From Candidatus Acetothermia bacterium (GTDB lineage Bacteria > Bipolaricaulota > Bipolaricaulia > RBG-16-55-9 > JANLFV01), in assembly GCA_024653345.1 (NCBI GenBank), contig JANLFV010000005.1, forward strand, positions 64,790-128,789: a stretch of 64,000 bases of DNA, read 5' to 3'. This document shows, in pieces, positions 1 through 7,390 of the stretch; positions within the stretch are counted from its first letter, which is position 1, and each line of letters starts with the position of its first letter. The position numbers were made by a program, and so were the translations under genes. The notes beneath the pieces are model-generated. The model was not told where the DNA came from and made no database searches. It worked only from the letters and a program-made list of their open reading frames with translations.

Positions 1-55
1 CGCAACCTCGCCCTCCGTGGCTATCGCTCTTCTCTTCCCCTCTCCCCGGTCTGGC

Positions 56-691
56 CTAGGGCTTCTCAACCAAGACCTCCCAGTGGCTCGAGCGATAGAC
101 CTGCTCGCGGACCCTCTCGACAAGCTCGAGCTCGAGGATCGAGAATGCCCGGAGCACCTCCTCCAGCTCCTCCCGGTCGCTGAAGTGATGGGGGATATCG
201 CGGTCTTCGCCGATGTCGGGGATGAAGGTATCGGGCTCGATCTCCCGCCCCCGGCCGTAGCGGTAGCTCCGCTTCGACTGGAAGGTCAAGAGCGCCAGCC
301 CGCCGGGCCTCAAGGTCCGGTGGATCTCGGCGAGGGCCTTCCGCATCTGCTCCAGGGTCCCGTGGTAGATCACATGGATGCTGATCGCCCCGTCGAAGGA
401 GCCGTCGGGGTAGGGGATCGCGGTCATATCGCTCTGCTTCAGTTCGGCCTTCAGGCCCTCCTCTTCCAGCCAGCGACGGGCCAGCTCGAGCCCGGTCGGG
501 GAGATGTCGATCCCGCAGACCTCGAACCCCTCCCTAGCGAGGTAGACCAGGTGCCGGCCGGTCCCGCAGCCGAGGTCGAGGACCCTCCGGAAGCCCCGTT
601 CTTTTGAGAGGCCGGCGAACTCCACGCCCCTCGGGTAGGGCTCGCGCCAGCGGAACTCCTCCCGCTTGAAGAGCTCATCCCAGGTGGGCAT
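56..691 (-). CDS. class I SAM-dependent methyltransferase
   Basis: A 211-residue cytosolic methyltransferase of the TehB/UbiE-like class. Motif I (VLDLGCGTGRH, about residues 38-48) binds S-adenosylmethionine, the acidic residue of motif II follows in GIDIS, and a motif IV-like stretch (PYPDGSFDGAISI) and post-motif LRPGG are present. The substrate cannot be read from the sequence. It is the last gene of a minus-strand operon, 3 bases after the DUF5615 gene. A GGGAGG Shine-Dalgarno sits 7 bases before the ATG at 691. Length is normal for the family. Confidence 0.85.
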   Translation of the reverse strand: MPTWDELFKREEFRWREPYPRGVEFAGLSKERGFRRVLDLGCGTGRHLVYLAREGFEVCGIDISPTGLELARRWLEEEGLKAELKQSDMTAIPYPDGSFDGAISIHVIYHGTLEQMRKALAEIHRTLRPGGLALLTFQSKRSYRYGRGREIEPDTFIPDIGEDRDIPHHFSDREELEEVLRAFSILELELVERVREQVYRSSHWEVLVEKP

Positions 692-694
692 CGA

Positions 695-1075
695 TTATCC
701 CTCCCCAGCTCTTGGGAGCGGCCGCTGACGCACCCGTCCGCGCTCGACGACGGTGAACTTCCCCTCCAACTCCAGGTCTCCCATGCTTAGGAGCTTGGAA
801 AGCTGGTCTGCCGGTTCATCGGGGGTCGTCGGAACAAGACGGAAGTAGACCACCCCGGCAGGAACTGGGAATCTACGCTTATAGATCAATTCACCATAGT
901 CCCGATCGAAGGTGAGCATAATGCGATGCTCACGAGCAGCGCGGCTCAAGAGGTCTCGATCTTTGGCACCGGGTGAGCTTTGGATAACGGCCACCACATC
1001 GTGGCCAGCCATCTGTAAGCGATGCGCGCTCTTCAGGGGAAAGTTCTCGTTGGCCAGAAATCTTGTGGCCCTCAA
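695..1075 (-). CDS. DUF5615 family PIN-like protein, putative toxin
   Basis: A 126-residue protein with the DUF5615 (Mut7-C-like PIN fold) pattern: N-terminal FLANENFP with its conserved acidic residue, DVV..I....PG..D..LL..A, and the metal-site motif LTFDRDYGELIY. Such proteins are predicted nucleases encoded beside DUF433 proteins. The start overlaps the stop of the DUF433 gene by 4 bases (ATGA), which implies translational coupling and a toxin-antitoxin-like module. The last residues (RQRPLPRAGEG) look like read-out into repeat-like GC sequence. Toxicity is inferred from family and context only. Confidence 0.75.
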   Translation of the reverse strand: MRATRFLANENFPLKSAHRLQMAGHDVVAVIQSSPGAKDRDLLSRAAREHRIMLTFDRDYGELIYKRRFPVPAGVVYFRLVPTTPDEPADQLSKLLSMGDLELEGKFTVVERGRVRQRPLPRAGEG

Positions 1076-1314
1076 GTCGATATAGGGTATAGAGCCTCTT
1101 CTCTCAGGCAGTCGGCCGCGAAAGCGAATACGGCCTGCAGAGCCTCAGGGCTGAGGGTCGGATAGTTCTCCAGGATCTCCTCCTCCTTCCACCCTGCGGC
1201 AAAGAGATCGAGGATGAAGTCCACCGCCAAGCGCGTGCCTTTTACTACCGGCTTGCCCAGCAGGATCTCCGGGTCAGAGTGGATGTATTCTCGCCAGTCC
1301 ATGTCCGAACTCAT
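1072..1314 (-). CDS. DUF433 domain protein, putative antitoxin
   Basis: About 80 residues matching DUF433: WREYIHSDPEILLGKPVVKG, then a helix-turn-helix-like half with FILDLFAAGWKEEEILENYP and the ending LSPEALQAVFAFAADCL. Family members are VapB-like small DNA-binding proteins paired with DUF5615. The open frame runs further upstream, but the family N-terminus begins at MSSDMDWREY or MDWREY, so the start is 1314 or 1302. Neither has a strong ribosome site. The stop overlaps the partner's start. Confidence 0.7.
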   Translation of the reverse strand: MSSDMDWREYIHSDPEILLGKPVVKGTRLAVDFILDLFAAGWKEEEILENYPTLSPEALQAVFAFAADCLREEALYPIST

Positions 1315-1366
1315 TATGCCTGGAGGGGGAAGCAAAGTCAAAGCAGTTGTTAGTTGTTCGACAGGC

Positions 1367-2335
1367 TCAAGCCTCCATCGTCTCCCAGGCCGCGTCACGG
1401 CAGTAATCATACCCCCCGGCCAGCTCCTCCCCAGCTTCAAGATGCCGGAGGACGAACTGGCCGCAGTTGCTCCCGATCTTGTTCTCCTCGACCTCGCCGA
1501 TGCTCACGAGAACCTCGTAGCCGGCGGCCTGAAGCTCTCGGACCACGGCGTAGTCGCCATCCGGGCGGTAAGGGTCGATATAGGATGCCAGGCCGCTCTT
1601 CCGGGCCCGATGGGTCGGGTTGAGCGGGGTGAGCTTCACCAAGAACTTTTCGGGAGAGAAGTAGTGGGCCAAGACCTCGGCCTCGAGCGGGGCGCCCTTC
1701 GCCAGGGCGAAGTTGAGGGTGATCTTCCGGTCGCCCTCCTCGGGCTCGCAGAACCGCTCGCCGTAGTCCGCGATCTCGGGGAAGGCCCACTTCCTCGCCG
1801 GGATCAGCTCATCCCTTAGCTCGGGGTCGGTGGTGTGGAGCGAGAACTGGAGCTGGAACCGCCCGCCGGAGTAATGTTTCCTTTTGAGCTGGAGGAGCGC
1901 CTCGAAGAAGCCGTCCGTCCCGTAGGGGGCGATCGTGGAGAGCGAGGGCAAGAGCCCCGGGGCATCATACCGCTCGGGCAGCTCCTCCAAAACCTCGAGC
2001 ACATCGGGATTGAGGGCCGGCTCGCCCATCCGGGCGAACTGGATCTTGAACTTCTTCACGGGAATGCGGCCGTCGGGGAACCTCTTCTTCACCAGGTAGT
2101 CGATCTGGGCCAGGATCTGCTCCTTTGAGAGCCGCCCGCGATACCCTCCCCCGGCGTCGCACATCTTGCAGCCCACGGGGCAGCCCACCAGCGTCGAGAC
2201 GAGGAGCACCCACTTCTCCTCTCGAGGGAGCGGGGGCGAGAGGGCCTCGACGAACTCGATCGGCCGCCCACCGTCGAGCTCGGCGATGTAAACCCTTGCC
2301 ACCTCTTCCTTCCCCGTCGTCCCGAGGATTCTCAT
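1367..2335 (-). CDS. RlmN/Cfr-like radical SAM protein with altered cysteine
   Basis: A 322-residue radical SAM protein. The cluster motif CxxxCxxC is C52, C56, C59 (GCPVGCKMC), followed by RMGEPALN and NPTHRARKSG as in the RlmN rRNA/tRNA methylsynthase family. The C-terminal NCGQF motif keeps the cysteine (C291) that carries the methyl group in RlmN. The second essential cysteine, seven residues before the cluster in RlmN, is leucine here (L45). The usual N-terminal RNA-binding accessory domain is mostly absent. A canonical methyltransferase role is therefore doubtful. The start overlaps the FAD-reductase stop (ATGA). Confidence 0.7.
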   Translation of the reverse strand: MRILGTTGKEEVARVYIAELDGGRPIEFVEALSPPLPREEKWVLLVSTLVGCPVGCKMCDAGGGYRGRLSKEQILAQIDYLVKKRFPDGRIPVKKFKIQFARMGEPALNPDVLEVLEELPERYDAPGLLPSLSTIAPYGTDGFFEALLQLKRKHYSGGRFQLQFSLHTTDPELRDELIPARKWAFPEIADYGERFCEPEEGDRKITLNFALAKGAPLEAEVLAHYFSPEKFLVKLTPLNPTHRARKSGLASYIDPYRPDGDYAVVRELQAAGYEVLVSIGEVEENKIGSNCGQFVLRHLEAGEELAGGYDYCRDAAWETMEA

Positions 2336-3219
2336 TGCCCCTCCTTGAGCCTTTGGTAGATCCTCATCGCCGTCTCGAGCCCGTCCCCCACGGCGATCGC
2401 GGTCTGACGGAACGGCCCGCGCCGGACATCGCCCACGAGGTAGAGAAGCCCTCCGGCCTCGAGCTCCGCGAGCCTCCCCCGGAGCCCCGTGGCCAGATAG
2501 TCTAGCTGCGGGACCCGTCCGATGGCAAATATAGCGTAGTCGAGCTCGAGGGGCCAGCTCCTCCCCGGGCTGATTAGCCCGAGGCGGAGGCCCCTCGCGG
2601 AGCCCTTAGTCTCCGTGACCATAGTGTTCTCATGATAATGAATCCTCGGGCTGGCCCGGGCCCGCTCCCACAGCAGCGGGAGGCACCTCATCCTCCCGGA
2701 GCGGTTGAGGATGTGAACTTCATTCCCTCTCGAGGCGAGGTTGAGGGCGTAGTCGAAGGCCGCGTCCCCGGCCCCGACGACCCCGATCCTCGCTCCCGTG
2801 AGCTCACGAAGAGGGTAAACCTCGTAGAAGACTCTCCCCTTGGCCTCCTCGGGGATCGGGCAGTCGGTGAACTCCCTCGGCTTAGTCCCCGAGGCTAAGA
2901 CCGCGACCTTGGCGGTCAGCCGGCGCTCGTCGGTCTCGATCAGGAAGGCCCCGCCGCTATGGTCTAGCCGGCGGACCTCCTCGAAAGAGACCTGAACGCC
3001 GACCCGCTCGAGCTGCTCCGCAAAGAGCCGGACCAGCTCCTCGCCCCGGATCCCGCCGGGGAAGCCGGGGTAGTTTTCGACTAGGTTGGCATTCAGGAGC
3101 AAGCCGCCGACCCGCTCCCGCTCCAGAAGCAGCGGCTCGAGCCCCGAGCGCTTGAGCTGCAGGGCCGCGGCCAGCCCCGCCGGCCCGGCCCCGGTGATCA
3201 CGACTTCAGCCTTAGTCAT
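2332..3219 (-). CDS. FAD/NAD(P)-dependent oxidoreductase, thioredoxin-reductase fold
   Basis: A 295-residue two-dinucleotide-fold flavoprotein. The FAD motif VITGAGPAGLAAAL lies at the N-terminus, the NAD(P) motif IGVVGAGDAAFDYAL near residue 150, and the second FAD motif YLVGDVRRG near the C-terminus. The CxxC redox pair of true thioredoxin reductases is missing, which points to ferredoxin-NADP reductase-like or another electron-transfer role. The open frame extends upstream, but ATG at 3219 has a strong GAGGGGAAAGG site and matches the family N-terminus. It overlaps the isochorismatase gene by 8 bases. Confidence 0.8.
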   Translation of the reverse strand: MTKAEVVITGAGPAGLAAALQLKRSGLEPLLLERERVGGLLLNANLVENYPGFPGGIRGEELVRLFAEQLERVGVQVSFEEVRRLDHSGGAFLIETDERRLTAKVAVLASGTKPREFTDCPIPEEAKGRVFYEVYPLRELTGARIGVVGAGDAAFDYALNLASRGNEVHILNRSGRMRCLPLLWERARASPRIHYHENTMVTETKGSARGLRLGLISPGRSWPLELDYAIFAIGRVPQLDYLATGLRGRLAELEAGGLLYLVGDVRRGPFRQTAIAVGDGLETAMRIYQRLKEGQ

Positions 3220-3946
3220 CCTTTCCCCTCTCGAGCAGGGCGAGGAGCTCCTCGGCCAGCACGGGGTGGGCGAAGCCGTGGGCCAAATTGAGCAGGCTCG
3301 CCCGGTGGAAGGCCGCGTTGTAGCTGGCGGTCCCGTCGATGACAAAGAAGACCTCGAACCCGCGGACGAAGGCGGACCGGGCGGTCGTCTCGCAGCAGAG
3401 GTGGGCCATCACCCCCGAGATCGTGACTTGCTCTACCCCTCTCTCGCGGAGGAGCTGCTTCAGCGGGGTCTTGTAGAAGGCATCATACTGAGCCTTCTCG
3501 AGGATCAAGGGCTCCACACCTCGCCGGGAGGGCGCCATCTCCGCCCCTCCCCCTCGAGCTTGAGGGGGGAGGGAGCGGGTGGGGGTGGCGAAGAGCTCCG
3601 GGACCAGCTCGCTCAAGGGGTCCTCCCGCCTGAGCAGCTCCCGCCACCACTTGCCCATCTGGCCGGCATCCTCTTCGGTGTTGAGGTGCCGGGTGAGGAC
3701 CACCGGTCGGCCTCGCTCGGAGAAGGCTTCGATCAAGGCTTTCACCCTGGGGAGGATCGCCCCCGCGCTGGGGATGTAGGCATGCGAATCCTCCTCCAGG
3801 AAGTAGCGCTGCATGTCCAGGACCAGGAGGGCCGCCCGCTCGAGGCGGAACTCGAAGGGGTGCCGCTCGCGGAGGGGGAGGACGGACTCGAGCATCCCCC
3901 GGGCTTGGCGAGCAATGGATTCGCCGGTAAAGTAAGCTTCCTTCAT
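3212..3946 (-). CDS. isochorismatase-family cysteine hydrolase
   Basis: A 244-residue cysteine hydrolase. The triad is visible as Asp in LLVLDMQ (about residue 44), Lys in LEKAQYDAF and Cys in VMAHLCCETTAR. The cis-peptide region precedes the cysteine as in nicotinamidase/isochorismatase enzymes. Substrate is unknown. Residues about 119-139 (PTRSLPPQARGGG...) are low-complexity and are encoded by a copy of the dispersed palindromic repeat, an in-frame insertion before the catalytic lysine. The start has a GGGGAGAG site. Confidence 0.8.
   Translation of the reverse strand: MKEAYFTGESIARQARGMLESVLPLRERHPFEFRLERAALLVLDMQRYFLEEDSHAYIPSAGAILPRVKALIEAFSERGRPVVLTRHLNTEEDAGQMGKWWRELLRREDPLSELVPELFATPTRSLPPQARGGGAEMAPSRRGVEPLILEKAQYDAFYKTPLKQLLRERGVEQVTISGVMAHLCCETTARSAFVRGFEVFFVIDGTASYNAAFHRASLLNLAHGFAHPVLAEELLALLERGKDD
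3544..3588 (+). repeat. dispersed palindromic repeat inside a coding gene
   Basis: The run CCCCTCCCCCTCGAG plus its inverted partner CTTGAGGGGGGAGGG belongs to the same family as copies at 25486-25520, 25697-25781, 45014-45050 and 47990-48040. Here it is read in frame within the isochorismatase gene and adds about 20 residues. Confidence 0.55.
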
Positions 3947-3976
3947 CTCTCCCCACCAGGTGGAGAGGCCATGGCC

Positions 3977-4297
3977 CTAGCCGCCGGTCTCCCGCCAGAG
4001 CCAGGCCAGGTAATCAGGGTTGCCCTCGGCAATGGGCATAGCCAGGATCTCCGGGACCTCGTAGGGGTGCAGCTCCTTGATCCGGGCCTCGATCTTGGGG
4101 TAGTCGGCCGCCCGGGCCTTGATGAGGCAGAGCCACTCCCGGGCCTCCTCGAGCCTCCCCTTCCACCAGTAGTGGCTCTCGACCGGCCCGAGGAGCTGGA
4201 CGCAGCCTGCAAGCCGCTCAACGAGGACCCGCTCGGCCAGCTCCCTGGCCTTCTCTTCCGAATCGACGGCCGTGAGGACCTGGATGAACTCGCTCAT
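3977..4297 (-). CDS. cutA: CutA divalent-cation tolerance protein
   Basis: A 106-residue protein covering the whole CutA1 family: FIQVLTAVDSEEKARELA, LVERLAGCVQ, the Y/W-rich SHYWWKGRLEEAREW, IKELHPYEVPEI and a C-terminal YLAWL. CutA is a trimeric, very stable ferredoxin-fold protein linked to copper and other divalent-metal tolerance. It sits 6 bases after a 65-residue ORF and about 30 bases before the isochorismatase gene, all on one strand. Confidence 0.92.
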   Translation of the reverse strand: MSEFIQVLTAVDSEEKARELAERVLVERLAGCVQLLGPVESHYWWKGRLEEAREWLCLIKARAADYPKIEARIKELHPYEVPEILAMPIAEGNPDYLAWLWRETGG

Positions 4298-4303
4298 CGG
4301 GCT

Positions 4304-4501
4304 TCAGTCCGGGACCGGACTGCGCTTCATCTCGAGGATCAGGGCCATGGCCTCCGCGCTCTCCTGTCGGATCCGATGGAGGGCGAGCGCGAGCTTGCTC
4401 CCCTGCCCGCCAGTCCGGTCGGCCAGCTCGGAGGCCTCGGCCAGATACGGCCCGGCCTGCTCGATCAGCTCCTGTAGCCTCTCCAGCACCGCTTGCTCCA
4501 T
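4304..4501 (-). CDS. small conserved-looking helical protein
   Basis: A 65-residue, Leu/Ala/Glu-rich, probably all-helical soluble protein (LQELIEQAGPYLAEASELA ... LALALHRIRQESAEAMALIL). No family recognised. It is likely real because a strong GGGAGGTGAA site lies 8 bases before the ATG, it begins the operon that continues into cutA with a 6-base gap, and a consensus promoter lies just upstream. Confidence 0.6.
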   Translation of the reverse strand: MEQAVLERLQELIEQAGPYLAEASELADRTGGQGSKLALALHRIRQESAEAMALILEMKRSPVPD

Positions 4502-4569
4502 GAGGGTTCACCTCCCTTCCCGACGACCCAGACGAGGTGCGCACCATCTCCCGCCCGGCCTTTCAACCA

Positions 4570-4598
4570 TTCATACTCCCCAGCCGCGGGGGTGTCAA
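4570..4598 (-). promoter_or_regulatory. sigma-70 promoter for the cutA operon
   Basis: On the minus strand, TTGACA (4593-4598), a 17-base spacer and TATGAA (4570-4575), about 70 bases upstream of the first operon gene. Confidence 0.6.
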
Positions 4599-4727
4599 CA
4601 CGCTGTGAGAGGCCCCTACCGGATCGAACAAGAGTGCTTCTCGCGAGCGCGCTATCGGGGGGCATTAGGGAGCAGCCGGCCACTCCTTGGCACTATAGAG
4701 CTATAAGGCTGTCAGAGGTGAGCGCCC

Positions 4728-4787
4728 ATGGCGCGAGTCCGGCTGCAGGTCTATCTCGAGGAGAGGCAGTATCAGCGGCTGGGGGAG
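4728..4787 (+). pseudogene. N-terminal fragment of a ribbon-helix-helix antitoxin
   Basis: MARVRLQVYLEERQYQRLGE resembles the start of VapB/CopG-type RHH antitoxins, preceded by a weak GGTGAG. After about 20 codons similarity ends, and the continuing frame overlaps an antisense membrane-protein remnant. No partner toxin follows. Low certainty. Confidence 0.3.
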
Positions 4788-4811
4788 GTCCCTAAGTTCC
4801 ATTGCGGCCGC

Positions 4812-5071
4812 TCAAGGCTTACGCGCCATGCGTCGCTCGCTGACCAGGATACCCGCGGCAAACCCAACCGCAATTATGACGGCCCAGCGATCATTAAGTA
4901 TAGTGGTAGCACCTACTAATTGCCCTCCAATCAGGACATAGCTCGCCAAATACAGGACGACCAATGCGCCTAACCCTACGGCACGGCGAACAAGCCCCAG
5001 GGGAAGAGCCTCTCAGCTAGAAATTGGGCCACGACCAGAGCGCCAAAGACGATGTGAGGCAAATCGAGCAT
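4812..5071 (-). pseudogene. frameshifted small integral membrane protein
   Basis: Read on the minus strand, ATG at 5071 gives MLDLPHIVFGALVVAQFLAERLFP in one frame. One frame over, it continues as VRRAVGLGALVVLYLA, SYVLIGGQLVGATT and DRWAVIIAVGFAAGILVSER, ending at TGA 4812. Together these make about 86 residues with three hydrophobic helices. The break lies at a CCCC run near 5000. It is either a one-base disruption or a sequencing error. No family recognised. Confidence 0.4.
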
Positions 5072-5206
5072 CTTCTCGCCGAATACCTGCCGCCGTTGCG
5101 ATTTCACGCATGCCTTAGTCGCCGGGGAAGACTACCCGGCTCCGAGCCGGACCAGCCGGGCCGGGCGGGGGTCGGGAGGGTGCATTGCAAGAGCTCCTTC
5201 CGGGGC

Positions 5207-5401
5207 TTAGTCTAACTCGATGGTCACTAATTCTTCCTGTTCCTTCGGCTCAACGGGGGTCAGAAGCATGTCCTCAGCCCCGATCTTCAGGGACTTGAGC
5301 AGCTCCTCCTTGGTCTTCTCCTGGGCATTCACGCCCGGGAGGTCCACAAGCCAGCCGATCCACCACTCACCGCTTCTCTTCACCACGGCTCTAAACTTCA
5401 T
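5207..5401 (-). CDS. hicB: HicB-like antitoxin
   Basis: A 64-residue HicB-type partial RNase-H-fold protein: FRAVVKRSGEWWIGWLVDLPGVNAQ followed by a helix with EELLKSLKIGAEDML. HicB antitoxins neutralise HicA and repress the operon. This one lacks an obvious C-terminal DNA-binding domain. Its ATG directly abuts the hicA stop codon, in the usual hicA-hicB order. Confidence 0.8.
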   Translation of the reverse strand: MKFRAVVKRSGEWWIGWLVDLPGVNAQEKTKEELLKSLKIGAEDMLLTPVEPKEQEELVTIELD

Positions 5402-5602
5402 CTAGTGCTCCCTCCTCACCTCAGCGGGGAAGGGGATCTCCAAATCCTTGCAGATCTTCCGCGCGAGCTCATCGACTATCTCTGTATGCCTGGGGACCTG
5501 GGTCCGATATCTCCCCCGGGCAAAGATGCTATGCCTGCGCCCCTCTCGCAGAAGAACTGCCCCGTGTTCGGTGATATGCCGAATGAGCTCTTTCCGCTTC
5601 AT
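5402..5602 (-). CDS. hicA: HicA-like mRNA interferase toxin
   Basis: A 66-residue double-stranded-RNA-binding-like toxin. KRKELIRHITEHGAVLLREGRRHSIF carries the catalytic-type histidine that normally sits in a GGSH context, and VPRHTEIVDELARKICKDLEI follows as in HicA. HicA cleaves mRNA and is held by HicB. It is the first gene of the pair, with a short leader after a good promoter. Confidence 0.85.
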   Translation of the reverse strand: MKRKELIRHITEHGAVLLREGRRHSIFARGRYRTQVPRHTEIVDELARKICKDLEIPFPAEVRREH

Positions 5603-5618
5603 CCCCGGCCTGCGATCC

Positions 5619-5648
5619 AGTATACCTCCGCTCCAACGCGGCGGGCAA
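5619..5648 (-). promoter_or_regulatory. hicAB promoter
   Basis: Minus-strand TTGCCC (5643-5648), 18-base spacer, TATACT (5619-5624). The predicted transcript starts about 10 bases before the hicA ATG. Between here and the IS630 element (5911) I see a 7-bp inverted repeat (5785-5800), a coding remnant and little else. Confidence 0.5.
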
Positions 5649-5818
5649 GGGGCAGGGGCCTATCTTGCAGTATAGCAGCTTAAGTTATGTCGGGTAAGCA
5701 AGGGCAGGAAGAGACTGCGAAAACCAGGACCCCCAGGGCTCGCTTGCCCGGGAGCCGACCCTCGCAGTCAGTCGTCCCTTTAAGCTAGGCTAGAGCCTAG
5801 CCTAGTCGGTGGCGATGA

Positions 5819-5908
5819 TCATGCAGCAGTCACCGCCGGGCGTTGCTGAAGGATGGCATCGAGCAGGTCCAGCACAAATCGTCTCGCTCGGAAGATCTCC
5901 AAGAGCAC
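5819..5908 (-). pseudogene. C-terminal coding remnant cut by IS630 insertion
   Basis: A 29-codon open frame ending in TGA at 5819 (LLEIFRARRFVLDLLDAIL, then QQRPAVTAA) reads like the amphipathic tail of a protein. It runs straight into the TA target duplication of the IS630 element. It may be the 3' end of an interrupted gene, or chance. No family recognised. Confidence 0.25.
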
Positions 5909-5910
5909 TA

Positions 5911-7055
5911 GATAGGTGCACAGAATAATTGAACAGGCGACCACTCGTCGTGGCATGATGGGTCATGTCCAACCATCAGCCCCAACGGAGGTGGCCGCCG
6001 ATGAGAAGTATCGTCCTTACCCCGCCCCAGCGCCAAGTCCTCATCCGCCAGATGAAGCGGGAGACCAAACCCAGCCGGAGATTGAGAATGCACATCGTCT
6101 TGCTTTGTGCTGATGGCTACCGCCCCAGCCAGATCGCCCGGGTGTTGTATTGCTCTCGCACCACAGTCTACACCACCGCCCGGCGCTTCACAACCTTCGC
6201 CGATCAGAGGCCCCGTGGCCCGGCAGCGGCCCTCGATCAGCGCGCACAGCAGCGCCTGGAGCGGCTGGTGGAGCAGGAGCACAACTTCCTCCGCTCGCGC
6301 TGGACCTGCCCCCTCTTGGCCTGGCAACTCCTCCGCGAGCGTGGCCTGGCCGTCAGCCGAGAGACGATCCGCCGCGCCTTGCACCGCCTCGGCTTCCGCT
6401 GGCGCAGGCCGCGACCGGTCCCGCCACCCAGGAACCCTGAAGAGAAGCGGCAGCGGCTCCTCCAGATCTTGGCAGCACTGCGGCAGTTGGCTCGTGCCGA
6501 GGGCTTCTTCTTCCAGGACGAGACCAGACTGGAGCTCAACCCCAAGCTCGGCTTCGCCTGGATGAGGCGAGGGCATCAGCAGCCGCTGCCCACTCCAGGG
6601 ACCAACCGCAAGGTCTGGCTCTCGGGGGCGCTCAACTGGCTGACGGGCAGATTGCATTGGGTGGTGGGGCCGCGGAAGGACAGTGAGCTGTTCCTGAGGC
6701 TGCTGGAGGAACTGCGCTGGAGCTACCGCTGCCACCGGCGGTTGCACCTGGCCTTGGACAACATCTGGGGAGCAAGCTGGTGCGCGCGTGCCTGGCCAAC
6801 AGTGGGGGGAGGCTCTGCCTCCATCCGTTGCCGGCCTGGAGTCCTGAGGCCAATCCTATGGAGTCGCTCTGGTGGGGCTTGCATGAGGCGATCACCCGCA
6901 ACCATCGCTGTGCAGACTTGAGAGAGCTGCTGGGCTATGCCGAGGGCTACTTAGCCCAGGGGCAACCTTTCCGCCCCGCCCTGGGGCAGGTCTACCGGGA
7001 GCTGGAGCGCTCCCCGCCCTAAGGGCCCACTGTCCAATCATCTTGTGCTCCTATC
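5911..7055 (+). mobile_element. IS630-family insertion sequence
   Basis: A 1145-bp element bounded by imperfect inverted repeats: the left end GATAGGTGCACAGAATAATT (5911-5930) matches the reverse complement of the right end, GATAGGAGCACAAGATGATT (7036-7055), with a few mismatches, and the match continues to ACAG. TA dinucleotides at 5909-5910 and 7056-7057 form the target duplication expected of IS630/Tc1 elements. It contains one DDE transposase. A 142-bp internally deleted relative lies at 53441-53582. Confidence 0.85.
6001..7022 (+). CDS. IS630-family transposase, reading frame shifted once
   Basis: N-terminal helix-turn-helix (LCADGYRPSQIARVLYCSRT) is followed by an RNase-H-fold DDE core: first Asp in FFFQDETRLEL, second Asp in LHLALDN, and Glu in SPEANPMESLWW. 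The second and third acids lie in different frames. A -1 shift in the GGGG run at 6767-6770 is needed to join them into about 340 residues, the usual size. The shift could be programmed or a mutation, and the slippery site is poor. ATG 6001 has a GGAGG site, so it is preferred over 5965. Confidence 0.75.
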
Positions 7056-7057
7056 TA

Positions 7058-7390
7058 GCGCTGTTTCGCAGATACCCCAACACCAACAGGCGGCAGATTG
7101 TGGCCTTAGCCGGACTCGATCCGCTCGAACATCGCTCGGGGAGTTCGGTGCACAAGAAGTCGAGGATCAGCAAGCGGGGGAGCAATGAGATTCGGAAGCG
7201 ACTGTATGAAGCGACCCTGTCGGCAGCCCGGTTCAATCTGGAGGTGAGGGAGATCTATCGGCGGCTGAAGGAGAGGGGGAAGCCGGAGAAGGTGGCGCGG
7301 ATCGCGGCGGCGAGGAAGCTCTTGCTTATCGCCCATGCGATCTACAAGAGCGGCGAGCCTTATCGCACGCCGGGGGAGGCATCAACTTGA
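7058..7390 (+). pseudogene. C-terminal fragment of an IS110-family transposase
   Basis: The frame through LALFRRYPNTNRRQIVALAG, LDPLEHRSGSSV, RISKRGSNEIRKRLYEA, ERGKPEKVARIAAARKLLL and AIYKSGEPY is the conserved C-terminal Transposase_20 domain of IS110/IS116 elements. The N-terminal DEDD domain is absent and the fragment begins at the IS630 insertion site. Its 3' end lies just before GGGGTCAGATAC-type terminal sequence (about 7400-7420), which is fused to the 3' end of the adjacent surface gene. Confidence 0.75.

Noticed and set aside
2332-3219. Thioredoxin reductase assignment
   Set aside because: The fold matches but the CxxC redox pair is absent, so only a general FAD/NAD(P) oxidoreductase call is justified.
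5024-5215. 63-codon plus-strand frame before hicB
   Set aside because: No ribosome site or family resemblance, and it overlaps the antisense membrane-protein remnant and GC-rich non-coding sequence.
6760-6775. Programmed frameshift in the IS630 transposase
   Set aside because: The site (CTGGGGA) is a poor slippery heptamer and no stimulatory structure is obvious, so a mutation or sequence error is as likely.
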